DNA from: Chloroflexota bacterium
GTDB taxonomy: Bacteria; Chloroflexota; Limnocylindria; Limnocylindrales; CSP1-4
Assembly (NCBI GenBank): GCA_017853275.1
Contig: JAFMJV010000008.1
Span: forward strand, 1 to 64,000
Direction: 5' to 3'
DNA: 64,000 nucleotides
Below the pieces are notes generated by a model. That model saw only the letters and a program-made list of their open reading frames with translations, made no database searches and was not told the origin of the DNA. Position numbers and translations under genes: made by a program. The number at the start of each line of letters is the position of its first letter. The stretch's first letter is position 1. Below are positions 42,985-51,389 of this stretch, piece after piece.

Positions 42985-45477
42985 GCAGGGAGCCGTGCGT
43001 GTCCCGGTCGTGGGCCCCGGGGCCGGGTCGAGCTCGATGAGCCGGACGGGCGCGGGGGCATCACGGCCATCGAGGACGAGGAAGCCGTCCCGCCCGTCTC
43101 CGTCCCGGTCCAGCGCGATGACCGAGTCGGCCCCCGCACCCGGCACCCCCGGGATCGCGATCGCCCGCGACCGAAGCCCGCACCCCCGGGAGAGGAAGAG
43201 GCGGTCCGGCGCATCACCGGACCCGCCGACGATCGCGTAGAGATCGTCGGCGCCGTCCCCGTCCGCGTCTCCGGCCGCGAGCGCGATGGCATCCGGGACC
43301 CGGACCTGCCAGGCGAAGCGGAGACGCCCGTCCGCATCCGCGAGGGCGGTGCGCACGATGGCGCCGTCGGTCACGGCGAGGTCAGGCCGCCCGTCCCCGT
43401 CGAAGTCCCCGATCGCGGCCGAACGGGCGCGGAAGCCCCGGAAGGCGATCCCGGGGTCGGCCTCCACGAACCGGCCACCGGTGTTCATCGAGATCCGGAT
43501 CCCCTGGTCGCCGGAGAAGAGGGAGTGCCGGCAGACCACGATGTCCGGCCGGCCGTCCCGGTCCAGGTCGGCGGTGAGGGCGCATCCCGCCCCCGTCCAG
43601 CCGTCCAGGCCGGCCCCCGGATCGCGCACGAACCGCCCCGCGTCGTTGCGCAGGAAGCGCGAGAGGCTGGGGAGACCGTCGTAGCGGTCCCGCTCCGGGA
43701 CGAGGTAGAGGTCGTCATCCCCGTCCCCGTCCGCGTCCAGCAGGAGCGCTCTCCGGCCGCGTGAGAGGGGATCGACGACCCCACGGGCGGCGGCCTCGTC
43801 CGTCACCGGGCCGGCTCCGAGGATGTCGGCCCACAGCTCGTCCGCACGGAGGCCGGTCCCCCGGAAGGCGCCCACGGTGCAGGCAAGGTCCAGGAGGGGA
43901 TCCCCATCCACGTTCCCGGCCGCGCAGCCGTGGCGATCGGGCGCCGTGGTGGCAGCGTCGGCCGGCGCGGGGGCGAACCGCCCGCCCACGTTCCGGAAGA
44001 CCCGGAGAGGCGCGGAATGGGTCCCGATCACGAGGTCCGTCGCCCCATCGGAATCGAGGTCGGCCGCCACCGCTCCCCAGGTCCGGCTGACGACGTCCAG
44101 GCCCGCCTCCACCGCGCGATCGGCGAGGATGCCGTGGCGCGTCCGCCAGGGCCCCCGGTCGAGCGGGTCGGCCGCCGGCGAGCCGGGGACGGGCGGGGCC
44201 TCGTCGTCCATCCCGCCCTCCGCCACCTCCGGCTCCGCGGCGCCCAGGGGGCGGCGGACCTCCTCCCGGGATCCGATCGGAGGGAAGGGGCGCCAGCCAC
44301 CCGCTCCGCATCGGAGCCACGCCTGGAGCCCTCCAAAGGAGCGGCCGACGATCCAGGTCGTCCCGTCCGCGGCGGCCGCCCCCTGGGGGACGAAGGAGCG
44401 GGGGATCGCCTGGGGCGGGTGGAACCACGCCTCGCCGCGGCCGTCGGCGGTGAGCGTCACCCCGGCGAGGATGCCGCCCGCCTCCGGCGGGAGGACCGCA
44501 CGGATGATCGTCGCGGCCCCGACCTCCCCCGGGTCGGACAGGGACGGCTCGCTCACGCGCTCCCCGGTGAGATCGAGGACGAGCGGAAGGTAGGCGTCGC
44601 CCCGGCGCACCATCCCGCCCGCCCGGAGCGCCCCGTCGTCGGCGCGTCCGATCGCAGCGAGGAGCGCCTCATCACCGAGATCGGGAAGGGTGAGACGGTG
44701 CCAGCCGGTGGGATCGCGCCGGACGATGAGCGGCCGGAGGATGCCGCCCTGATGCTCCCAGCCCACCGCGACCGGCCGGCCGACTGCGTCGCGGGCCAGC
44801 GCGAGCAACGCCCCGTCGCTCACCGGGAGCGGATAGCCGTCCGTACGGATCGTCTCGCGCACGAGCCCGGCGGGCGAGCCCCGCAGGAGGAGCGGCGCGT
44901 ATCCCATGGCGGTCGTGATCGATCCGGCGACGACGATCTCGTCACCTGCCACGGAGAGCGCGAGGGGGAGGACTCCGGCCGGGATCGACGGTGTCGCGAT
45001 CGGCTCCCATCCATCGAGGAGGGTGAGCCGTCCGACCATCGCGACGATGCGGGCGCCGTTCCCCCACCCGGCGGTGATCGGGAGGCCATCCGGGCCGGCG
45101 GCGATCGCGGTCGTCATCCCGATCCCCCGGTCGGCCGCGCGATGGAGGTACCAGGCTCCGTCGCGGACCCGGGCGAGGACCGGGCGCAACAGGTTCCGGG
45201 TGACCCGGAAGCCGGTCAGATAGAGCGGGTCCCCGGGCAGGATCCCCATCGCGAGACCGGGGATCGCGATCGTGGGAGGGACCGGTCCGGCACAGGCCTC
45301 GGCGCTGCCGGCCGGGGCCGGCGAGGCGGCGGGGACGGCAGCACGCCCACCCACCCCGCCCACGAGCACGAGGAGAGCGAGGATCGCGAGCATCAGGCCG
45401 AGGGGAGCACGGGAGCGGGGCACGATGCGTGGAGGATGCCCGAACCGTCCGCAGCCCATCGGCGGCGGCCCCGCCAC
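42982..45477 (-). CDS. FG-GAP propeller protein 1, secreted
   Basis: Extracytoplasmic protein of up to 831 residues. A membrane or signal helix is at about residues 27-45 (LGLMLAILALLVLVGGVGG). The first 400 residues form a repeat region with recurring strands of the type WEHQGGILRPLIVRRDP and MVRRGDAYLPLVL, probably a beta propeller. From about 470 there are FG-GAP/VCBS calcium-binding repeats with DLDSDGATDLVIG, DADGDGDDDLYLV, DLDRDGRPDIVVC, DFDGDGRPDLAV and DADGDGADDLYAI. The start is uncertain: GTG 45477, ATG 45459 or GTG 45423. It follows the PucR gene by 12 bases, probably in one operon. It is a paralogue of the protein at 48819-51389. Confidence 0.85.
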   Translation of the reverse strand: MAGPPPMGCGRFGHPPRIVPRSRAPLGLMLAILALLVLVGGVGGRAAVPAASPAPAGSAEACAGPVPPTIAIPGLAMGILPGDPLYLTGFRVTRNLLRPVLARVRDGAWYLHRAADRGIGMTTAIAAGPDGLPITAGWGNGARIVAMVGRLTLLDGWEPIATPSIPAGVLPLALSVAGDEIVVAGSITTAMGYAPLLLRGSPAGLVRETIRTDGYPLPVSDGALLALARDAVGRPVAVGWEHQGGILRPLIVRRDPTGWHRLTLPDLGDEALLAAIGRADDGALRAGGMVRRGDAYLPLVLDLTGERVSEPSLSDPGEVGAATIIRAVLPPEAGGILAGVTLTADGRGEAWFHPPQAIPRSFVPQGAAAADGTTWIVGRSFGGLQAWLRCGAGGWRPFPPIGSREEVRRPLGAAEPEVAEGGMDDEAPPVPGSPAADPLDRGPWRTRHGILADRAVEAGLDVVSRTWGAVAADLDSDGATDLVIGTHSAPLRVFRNVGGRFAPAPADAATTAPDRHGCAAGNVDGDPLLDLACTVGAFRGTGLRADELWADILGAGPVTDEAAARGVVDPLSRGRRALLLDADGDGDDDLYLVPERDRYDGLPSLSRFLRNDAGRFVRDPGAGLDGWTGAGCALTADLDRDGRPDIVVCRHSLFSGDQGIRISMNTGGRFVEADPGIAFRGFRARSAAIGDFDGDGRPDLAVTDGAIVRTALADADGRLRFAWQVRVPDAIALAAGDADGDGADDLYAIVGGSGDAPDRLFLSRGCGLRSRAIAIPGVPGAGADSVIALDRDGDGRDGFLVLDGRDAPAPVRLIELDPAPGPTTGTRTAPC

Positions 45478-45489
45478 CGCCGGCGGTCC

Positions 45490-46713
45490 TCAGCCTGTCC
45501 CGCCGAGAAGACGCCGGATGAGGAGCGTGGCGGCGAGGCGGGGACGCAGATCCGCGTCGATCTCCGCGTGGCCGAGGAGGCGCGCGATCCGCTCCAGGCG
45601 ATAGCCCACGGTCCGTGGGGCGACGCCGAGCGCCCGGGCGGTGGCCAGGATCGAGGACCCCGAGGCGAGCCAGGCATCGAGGGTCGCCACGAGCGCCTCC
45701 CCTCCACGGGACGCCGTGAGCAGCGGCCCGAGCCAGCGTTCCACCGCGGCGGCGGCAAGGATCGGGTCCGCCACGAGCGCCCGCTCCAGCGCCAGGTCCG
45801 CCACGGCGTGGATCTCGCCGGGTGGCCGCGCGCTCGGGAGGACCCGCGCGGCATCAAGCAGCGCGATCCATGCGTTGGGGAGCGCGTCGAGCGGCCCGGG
45901 GGGTGCGGCCACCGCCCACCACGCGCCGTCGGCGACGCCGAGCAGGGCAGCGGCGGCGGGTCCCGGCTCCCGCCACGGCCCCGCGATCACGAGGACCAGG
46001 TCCCCGTCCCGCACGCTGACCAGGTGCGGCCGGCGGGCGGGGTCGCGTGCGAGCCGCCGTCCGACCTCCTCTGCCTCCGGCCCCTCGTCCGCGAGCTCGC
46101 TCCGTCCACGCACCAGGACGAGGCCGTAGGGGAGGCGCGGGTCGAGCCCCACGAGCGTGGCGCGGCGCGCCCGTCGTGATTCCGCCACCGCTCCGGCAGC
46201 CGGGGCAAGGAGCTCGTCCAGGACCGCGCGTCGCGTCGCGCCGGCCCGCGCGGCGAGGGCGCGCTCCGCCCCGGTGTAGCCGTCCGCCAGCGCCGCGGCG
46301 ACATCGTCCCCGACCCTCAGGAGGACCGAGCCGAGCTCGGCGAGGAGCTCGGGACCGGCGACCGGCGCGGCGCGCTTCGTCGCGCTCTCCGGTCCGGTGG
46401 CGTGCTCCCAGACGACCCAGGCGGTGGAGAGCCAGGCATCGAGCGGCTCCGCGAGCGGGCGCCCCGCGCGGGCTGCCGCGGCCCCGTCCGCGCGGAGGCG
46501 GAGCGCCTCGGCGGCCGGGACCCGTCCCCCGGGGCCGAGGATGCCGAGGAGCCGCGTCACCACCTCCCCGGGATCGAGGCCGGCCCCGGCCTCCCCGAGG
46601 TCGGCGGCCACCGCCCGGGCGATCTCCGGGATCCGGATCCGCAACGACGCGAGGAGCTCCTCCCATTCCTTGCCGATTTCCGGCAACGGATACACGTCCA
46701 TCTCGTCCTCCAT
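45490..46713 (-). CDS. PucR/CdaR-type transcription regulator
   Basis: DNA-binding protein of 407 residues. The C-terminus (about 335-400) is a PucR-type helix-turn-helix (DAWLASGSSILATARALGVAPRTVGYRLERIARLLG). The middle has a GGDEF-like regulatory fold (about 175-290) with weak similarity, and the N-terminal 130 residues are a helical sensor of unknown ligand. Relatives respond to purine breakdown products or sugar diacids. The next gene downstream encodes FG-GAP protein 1, which may be its main target. A 6-bp inverted repeat with 5-base spacer near the start of the coding region may be an operator. It is divergent from htpX. Confidence 0.85.
   Translation of the reverse strand: MEDEMDVYPLPEIGKEWEELLASLRIRIPEIARAVAADLGEAGAGLDPGEVVTRLLGILGPGGRVPAAEALRLRADGAAAARAGRPLAEPLDAWLSTAWVVWEHATGPESATKRAAPVAGPELLAELGSVLLRVGDDVAAALADGYTGAERALAARAGATRRAVLDELLAPAAGAVAESRRARRATLVGLDPRLPYGLVLVRGRSELADEGPEAEEVGRRLARDPARRPHLVSVRDGDLVLVIAGPWREPGPAAAALLGVADGAWWAVAAPPGPLDALPNAWIALLDAARVLPSARPPGEIHAVADLALERALVADPILAAAAVERWLGPLLTASRGGEALVATLDAWLASGSSILATARALGVAPRTVGYRLERIARLLGHAEIDADLRPRLAATLLIRRLLGGTG
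46670..46686. repeat. Inverted repeat inside the 5' end of the PucR-type gene
   Basis: TTGCCG, five bases, CGGCAA, at codons 10-15 of the regulator gene. It is near the divergent promoters of the regulator and htpX. It could be an operator for the regulator or a chance match in coding sequence. Confidence 0.3.
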
Positions 46714-46741
46714 CGGCGAACACCTGCCGTTCCCGTGAGGA

Positions 46742-46747
46742 TACTCT
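46742..46747 (+). promoter_or_regulatory. TACTCT -10 upstream of htpX
   Basis: TACTCT lies five bases before ATG 46753, the start of a 29-residue ORF that overlaps the htpX start. Transcription from it would begin at or next to that ATG. Confidence 0.4.
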
Positions 46748-46752
46748 GCCCC

Positions 46753-46842
46753 ATGACGCCAGCGCGTCCCGGACGGCCGCCCGGCCCTCCGGCTCCGGAC
46801 CTGATGGATCGATGCACGGACTCGCCTTCGTCAACCAGCTGA
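46753..46842 (+). CDS. Possible leaderless upstream ORF overlapping htpX
   Basis: A 29-codon ORF rich in Pro and Arg whose ATG is where a leaderless transcript would begin. Its stop TGA (46840-46842) lies 30 bases inside htpX in another frame. The htpX ATG has no clear ribosome-binding site, so ribosomes leaving this ORF could reinitiate at ATG 46812. The peptide looks non-functional. Without expression data the ORF remains a hypothesis. Confidence 0.3.
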   Translation: MTPARPGRPPGPPAPDLMDRCTDSPSSTS

Positions 46843-47720
46843 AGACCTTCGTTCTTCTTGCGGCGCTCGGCGGTCTCCTCGTGGCGGTCGGCGGACTCGT
46901 CGGGGGCACCGGCGGGATGGTCCTCGCCCTCGGCTTCGCGATCGTCATGAACGTGGGCGTCTTCTGGTTCAGCGACCGCGTCGCCCTGCGGATGAACGGC
47001 GCCCGCCCCGTGGCTCCCGGCGAGCTCCCCGTCGTGGAGCGGATCGTCACCGAGCTCGCCCAGCGGGCCGCGATCCCGACGCCCACCCTCCACCTCATCG
47101 ACCGTCCCGAGCCGAACGCCTTCGCCACCGGCCGCAGCCCGCGGCACGCGGCCGTCGCCGTCACCACCGGGATCCTCGGGGCGATGAGCGAGCGCGAGCT
47201 GCGCGGCGTCCTGGCCCACGAGATCTCGCACATCACGAACCGGGACATGCTCGTGGGGACGGTGGCCGCCACGATCGGCGGCGCGATCTCCTTCCTCGGC
47301 AACATGGCGATGTGGTCCTCGTTCTTCGGCGGGGGGGACGACGAGGAGGGGGTGCCCGCGCCGGTCCTCCTCCTCGGTGCGATCCTCGCCCCGCTCGCGG
47401 CGACCCTCATCCAGCTCGCGGTCTCCCGCAGCCGCGAGTACGGCGCGGACCTCTCCGGCGCGCGCCTCACCGGCGACCCCGAGGGTCTCGCCTCGGCGCT
47501 CGAGCGCCTCGAGGCGGAGAGCGAGCGGCTCCGGGCCGAGCGGGGTGGCGGGCTCTTCGGGCGCCGGCGCCAGGAGCCCCAGCCGGTCCCGGCCGCGACC
47601 GCCCACCTCTACACGGTGAGCCCGCTCGCCGGCGGGGTCGGCACCCTCTTCTCCACTCACCCGCCGATCGCCGAGCGCGTGCGCCGGCTCCGGCTCCTTC
47701 GTTCCGGTCAGGAGGGCTGA
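46812..47720 (+). CDS. htpX: Zinc metalloprotease HtpX (M48B)
   Basis: Membrane-bound heat-shock protease of 302 residues that cuts misfolded membrane proteins. Two hydrophobic helices lie at the N-terminus (NQLKTFVLLAALGGLLVAVGG and the GGTGGMVLALGFAIVMNVG region). The zinc motif is HEISHITNRD (about residues 136-145), followed by a third membrane segment and the Glu ligand in SREYGADLSGA. The start ATG 46812 gives the standard N-terminus. It is divergent from the PucR-type regulator, with a strong hairpin after its stop. No ribosome-binding site is visible before the ATG. CpxR-like control is not apparent here. Confidence 0.94.
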   Translation: MHGLAFVNQLKTFVLLAALGGLLVAVGGLVGGTGGMVLALGFAIVMNVGVFWFSDRVALRMNGARPVAPGELPVVERIVTELAQRAAIPTPTLHLIDRPEPNAFATGRSPRHAAVAVTTGILGAMSERELRGVLAHEISHITNRDMLVGTVAATIGGAISFLGNMAMWSSFFGGGDDEEGVPAPVLLLGAILAPLAATLIQLAVSRSREYGADLSGARLTGDPEGLASALERLEAESERLRAERGGGLFGRRRQEPQPVPAATAHLYTVSPLAGGVGTLFSTHPPIAERVRRLRLLRSGQEG

Positions 47721-47756
47721 CCGGGAGCGACCACCCCTCGCCTTCTCCCTCCCTGC

Positions 47757-47789
47757 GAGCGACCCCGGGATCCCGCCCCGGGGTCGCTC
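47757..47789 (+). terminator. Hairpin downstream of htpX
   Basis: GAGCGACCCCGGG and CCCGGGGTCGCTC form a perfect 13-bp stem with a seven-base loop. There is no T-tract. It lies between htpX and terC and should act as the terminator of htpX. Confidence 0.65.
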
Positions 47790-47837
47790 GCCACGCTCCT
47801 CTGCAGCGGGTAGCAAGGAGTCCCCACCAGGGCCACC

Positions 47838-48791
47838 ATGGACCTCATCTTCTGGGTCGGCTTCATCCTCTTCATCGGCGTCTTCCTCGCCCTCGACCTG
47901 GGCGTCTTCCATCGCAAGGCGCACATCGTGCCGCCCAAGGAGGCGCTCGCCTGGACGGTCGTCTGGGTGACGCTCGCGGTGATCTTCGGGATCGGCGTCC
48001 TCGCCTGGCGCGGGGCCGAGACGGGCATCGCCTGGTTCACCGGCTACGTCATCGAGTACTCCCTCTCCGTCGATAACGTCTTCGTCTTCGCGCTCGTCTT
48101 CGGTGCCTTCGCGGTCCCGCGCGAGCTCCAGCACCGGGTCCTCTTCTGGGGGGTCGTGGGCGCCCTCGTGCTGCGCTTCGTGATGATCCTCGCGGGCGCG
48201 GAGCTGATCGAGCGCTACCACTGGGTGATCTACGCCTTCGGTGCCTTCCTCGTCTTCACCGGCGTGCGGATGGCCCTCTCGCGCGGCGGGCATGCCGAGC
48301 ACCCGGAGGACAACATCCTCGTCCGGGTCGCGCGGAAGCGGCTGCGTGTCGTGCCCGAGTTCCACGGCCAGAAGTTCTTCATCCGGACGGCGGCCGGCCT
48401 CGCCGCCACGCCGCTCTTCCTCACGCTGATCACCGTGGAGACGACGGACGTCATCTTCGCCGTCGATTCGATCCCCGCGATCTTCGCGGTGACGACCGAT
48501 CCGTTCGTCGTCTTCACGAGCAACGCGTTCGCGATCCTCGGGCTGCGCTCCCTCTACTTCCTCCTGGCGGACGCGGCGGACCGCTTCCGCTACCTGAAGA
48601 TGGGGCTCGCGGTCGTGCTCATCTTCGTGGGCGCGAAGATGCTCCTCAGCGACATCCTGAAGATCCCGCCGGTGATCTCGCTGGTGGTCATCATCGGGGT
48701 GCTCGCCGCATCCGTGGTCGCGTCCCTGATGGCGGACCGGCGGGAGCGCGCCAACGGTGGGTTCGCCACGGAGGAGCTGGAGCAGGGCTGA
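47838..48791 (+). CDS. TerC/Alx family integral membrane protein
   Basis: Polytopic membrane protein of 317 residues with about nine hydrophobic segments. Family motifs are LDLGVFHRKAH, the EYSLSVDNVFVFALVF loop with the conserved Asp and Asn, RFVMILAGAELIERYHW, TPLFLTLITVETTDVIFAVDSIPA and the third Asp in ADAADRFRYLKMG. Relatives export manganese or support metal loading of secreted proteins and resist tellurite. The exact substrate here is unknown. The start ATG 47838 is preceded by TAGCAAG and a short leader. It converges on FG-GAP protein 2, with a hairpin between. Confidence 0.93.
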   Translation: MDLIFWVGFILFIGVFLALDLGVFHRKAHIVPPKEALAWTVVWVTLAVIFGIGVLAWRGAETGIAWFTGYVIEYSLSVDNVFVFALVFGAFAVPRELQHRVLFWGVVGALVLRFVMILAGAELIERYHWVIYAFGAFLVFTGVRMALSRGGHAEHPEDNILVRVARKRLRVVPEFHGQKFFIRTAAGLAATPLFLTLITVETTDVIFAVDSIPAIFAVTTDPFVVFTSNAFAILGLRSLYFLLADAADRFRYLKMGLAVVLIFVGAKMLLSDILKIPPVISLVVIIGVLAASVVASLMADRRERANGGFATEELEQG

Positions 48792-48796
48792 TCCGG

Positions 48797-48812
48797 CGGG
48801 GCGCTCGCCCCG
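48797..48812. terminator. Hairpin between convergent terC and FG-GAP genes
   Basis: CGGGGC and GCCCCG pair around GCTC, with a few wobble pairs outside. It fills the gap between the stop codons of two convergent genes. Moderate support. Confidence 0.45.
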
Positions 48813-48818
48813 TCCGGC

Positions 48819-51389
48819 TCAGACGCGGCCGATCCGGATCAGCTGGATCGGCCCGGCGGCCTCGAGCCCCGTCCCGTTGAGGACGAGGAAGGCGTCCGTG
48901 CCGTCGTTGTCATGGTCGATGGCGACGACGGCCTCGCCGTTCCCCTCGCTCACCGCGGGGATCCGGACCGGGGACCAGGAACGGCCGTTCCCGCCGTTGA
49001 GGAAGATGTAGTCCGGGAGATCGCGGCCGGTGGTGGCGCGGACGACGTAGAGGTCCTCGTCCCCGTCGCCGTCCGCGTCGCCCGTGGCGATCGCGGTCCC
49101 GCCCCGGAGGGGCAGGTCGAAGGCCGTGTAGAAGCGGCCGTCCGCGAGGCGGAGGCTGACCCGGAGCTGGGTGGTGGAGACCTGCGCCACATCCGGGCGT
49201 CCGTCCCCGTCCAGGTCGCGCACGGCTGCCCCCTCGGCACGGACGCCGCCCAGGCCGAGCGCATCCGTCGATTCCACGAAACGCCCCTTGCGGTTCAGGT
49301 AGACGCGCAGGAAGGCGTCCGCGTCCACGATCACCCAGCCGCACAGGACGAGGTCGGTCCAGCCATCCCGGTCGAGATCGGCGGGGATGACGCAGCCGCC
49401 ACCGATCGCGTCGTCCAGGCCCGCCCCGGGTGCGGCCACGAAGCGGCCGTCCACGTTGCGGTAGAAGCGGTTCGAGCTCGGCAGGGCGTCCAGCCGCCCG
49501 GGCTCGTTCGTGACGAGGAGGTCGTCGTCCCCGTCCCGGTCCGCGTCGAAGAGAACCGCGTTCCGGCCGCGGCCGAAGGGGTCCTGGAGGCCGCGCTCGT
49601 CCGCCTCGTTGACGAGCTCATCCTTCCCGAACGGGTCGATCCAGACCTCGTTCCGCTTGAAGCCGGTCCCGTGGTGGGCGCCGATCACGCACACGAGATC
49701 GAGCGGGCCCTCGCCGTTCACGCGCCCGGTCGCGCAGCCGTGCCGGTCGCCCCGGGGGAAGCTGCCGGTGAGCGCGGGGACGAAGCGTCCCTGGTCGTTG
49801 CGCAGGAGGAGCGGGGGGCGCCCGTGGCCGCCGATGATGAGGTCGATCCAGCCATCCCGGTCGAAGTCCGCGGCCCGGCCGCCGTAGGTGGTCGTGATGA
49901 CCCCGAGACCGGTGGACGGGGCGAGGTCGCGCACGACCCAGCCGCCGGCACGGACCGCGGGAGCGGGTGAGGCGGAGGCGAGGGGCCGGGGCGTCCGGCG
50001 CGGCCCGGGCGAGGCCGATGCCGCGGCGCTCGGCGCCGGCGGGGAGGCCGGGGCTTCGGCAGGAAGGGTGACGGCAGCCGGGTCGCGCGCCTGCAGGGCG
50101 TTCTCGCGGCACGACCGGAGCGCAAGGACGCTCTCGCCCACGCTCCCCACGACCCAGCGTGCGCCGCCCGCCCGGTCCGATCCGAGGAGCTCGGCGAGGA
50201 TCGGGTCGCCGGGGACCGGCTCCTCCACCCAGATCCCGAGCCGCCAGTGCCCGAAGAGCGGGCCCGGACGAGCGCCGGGCGTCCAGCGGGCACCGCCCAC
50301 GATGACGTCGTCATCCCCGATGAGGAGGGTGCGCACGAGGCCCACGCTCCCCGCCGGGCCCGGCAGTCCGAGGACCATGTAGTGCCAGCCGCTCCCATCG
50401 TTCTCCACGAGGAAGGGGAGCCAGCGGTCTCCCGCGTGGATCGTCCCGCCCGCGAGGATCCGGCCCGTCTCGTCCGTGGCGACCGCCGCGAGGATCGCCT
50501 CCTGGTCCGGGATCGCCGGGATCCGGACCTGGCGCCATGCGCCGCCGTCGCGCCGGAGAAGGATCGGCCGGACCCCTGCGTTCGTCCGGCGCCAGCCGGC
50601 GGCGACCGTCCGCCCGGAGGTGGGCGCGGTGACGGCGACGAGCGCGGCATCCCCGCGGACGGGGACCGGCTCCCGGCGCACCTCGCCGGGGAGCCAGCGG
50701 ACGACGAGGGGGGACTGGCCGCGGCGCGACTGGGAGAAGCCGACCGCGACCGCGTGGGTCGGGTCGGAGGCGGCCACGTCCGTGAGGAGGGCGCCGGTGG
50801 CGAGCTTCGGGACGGGGAGCCGGCGGCCGACCTCGCCGACGCGCCGGAGGGCGATCGGGCGGATCCCGGCGGCCTGGCGCCCTCCCACCGACCACAGATC
50901 GCCCTGGCCGGAGGCATCCACCCCGGTGAGGATCCCGGAGCCGGGGAAGGGCGCGGGGAGGAGCTCCCAGAGCCCGTCCACAAGAGAGGCCCGGAACGGG
51001 GTCGCCCGCTTCCGGGAGTAGAACCCGACGACCTCGGCACCGCTCTCCGTGACCACGGTGTCGAAGGCGATCCCCTCGATCCGCGGGATGGCGCTCCAGT
51101 CCTCGGTGCAGGGAGGGGCCGGGTCCGCGGGCGGGGTCGGTGACGGCTCGGCTGACGGGCTGCTCCCCGGGCTCGGCACGGGCGACCCTGAGGGGGCCGG
51201 GGATCCGGAGGGGGCCGGCTCGGCATCCGTGACGATCGCCGGCGCCGGCGCCGGGCCGGAGGGCGCGATCGGCGCTGCCGCCACCGGCGCCCCGGAACCG
51301 CCCGCCATCAGGGCGGCGGCGAGCGCCACGAGCGGCAGCCGGCGCGGAGACCGCCGGGAAGGGGCGGAGCGCGGGTCCGTCAACGCCAC
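48819..51389 (-). CDS. FG-GAP propeller protein 2, secreted
   Basis: Secreted protein of 856 residues and paralogue of the one at 42982-45477. A signal peptide (about 1-38) is followed by a Pro and Ser linker with PAPSGS repeats, then about 340 residues with repeated beta strands such as RRTNAGVRPILLRRDG and AILAAVATDETGRILAGG. A second Ala, Pro and Ser linker leads to FG-GAP repeats: DFDRDGWIDLIIG, DADRDGDDDLLV, DLDRDGWTDLVLC, DLDGDGRPDVAQ, DADGDGDEDLYVV. The start is GTG 51389, overlapping the sulfotransferase gene by ten bases, so it is the last gene of a three-gene operon with two sulfotransferases. The function is unknown; adhesion or surface display is likely. Confidence 0.88.
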   Translation of the reverse strand: MALTDPRSAPSRRSPRRLPLVALAAALMAGGSGAPVAAAPIAPSGPAPAPAIVTDAEPAPSGSPAPSGSPVPSPGSSPSAEPSPTPPADPAPPCTEDWSAIPRIEGIAFDTVVTESGAEVVGFYSRKRATPFRASLVDGLWELLPAPFPGSGILTGVDASGQGDLWSVGGRQAAGIRPIALRRVGEVGRRLPVPKLATGALLTDVAASDPTHAVAVGFSQSRRGQSPLVVRWLPGEVRREPVPVRGDAALVAVTAPTSGRTVAAGWRRTNAGVRPILLRRDGGAWRQVRIPAIPDQEAILAAVATDETGRILAGGTIHAGDRWLPFLVENDGSGWHYMVLGLPGPAGSVGLVRTLLIGDDDVIVGGARWTPGARPGPLFGHWRLGIWVEEPVPGDPILAELLGSDRAGGARWVVGSVGESVLALRSCRENALQARDPAAVTLPAEAPASPPAPSAAASASPGPRRTPRPLASASPAPAVRAGGWVVRDLAPSTGLGVITTTYGGRAADFDRDGWIDLIIGGHGRPPLLLRNDQGRFVPALTGSFPRGDRHGCATGRVNGEGPLDLVCVIGAHHGTGFKRNEVWIDPFGKDELVNEADERGLQDPFGRGRNAVLFDADRDGDDDLLVTNEPGRLDALPSSNRFYRNVDGRFVAAPGAGLDDAIGGGCVIPADLDRDGWTDLVLCGWVIVDADAFLRVYLNRKGRFVESTDALGLGGVRAEGAAVRDLDGDGRPDVAQVSTTQLRVSLRLADGRFYTAFDLPLRGGTAIATGDADGDGDEDLYVVRATTGRDLPDYIFLNGGNGRSWSPVRIPAVSEGNGEAVVAIDHDNDGTDAFLVLNGTGLEAAGPIQLIRIGRV

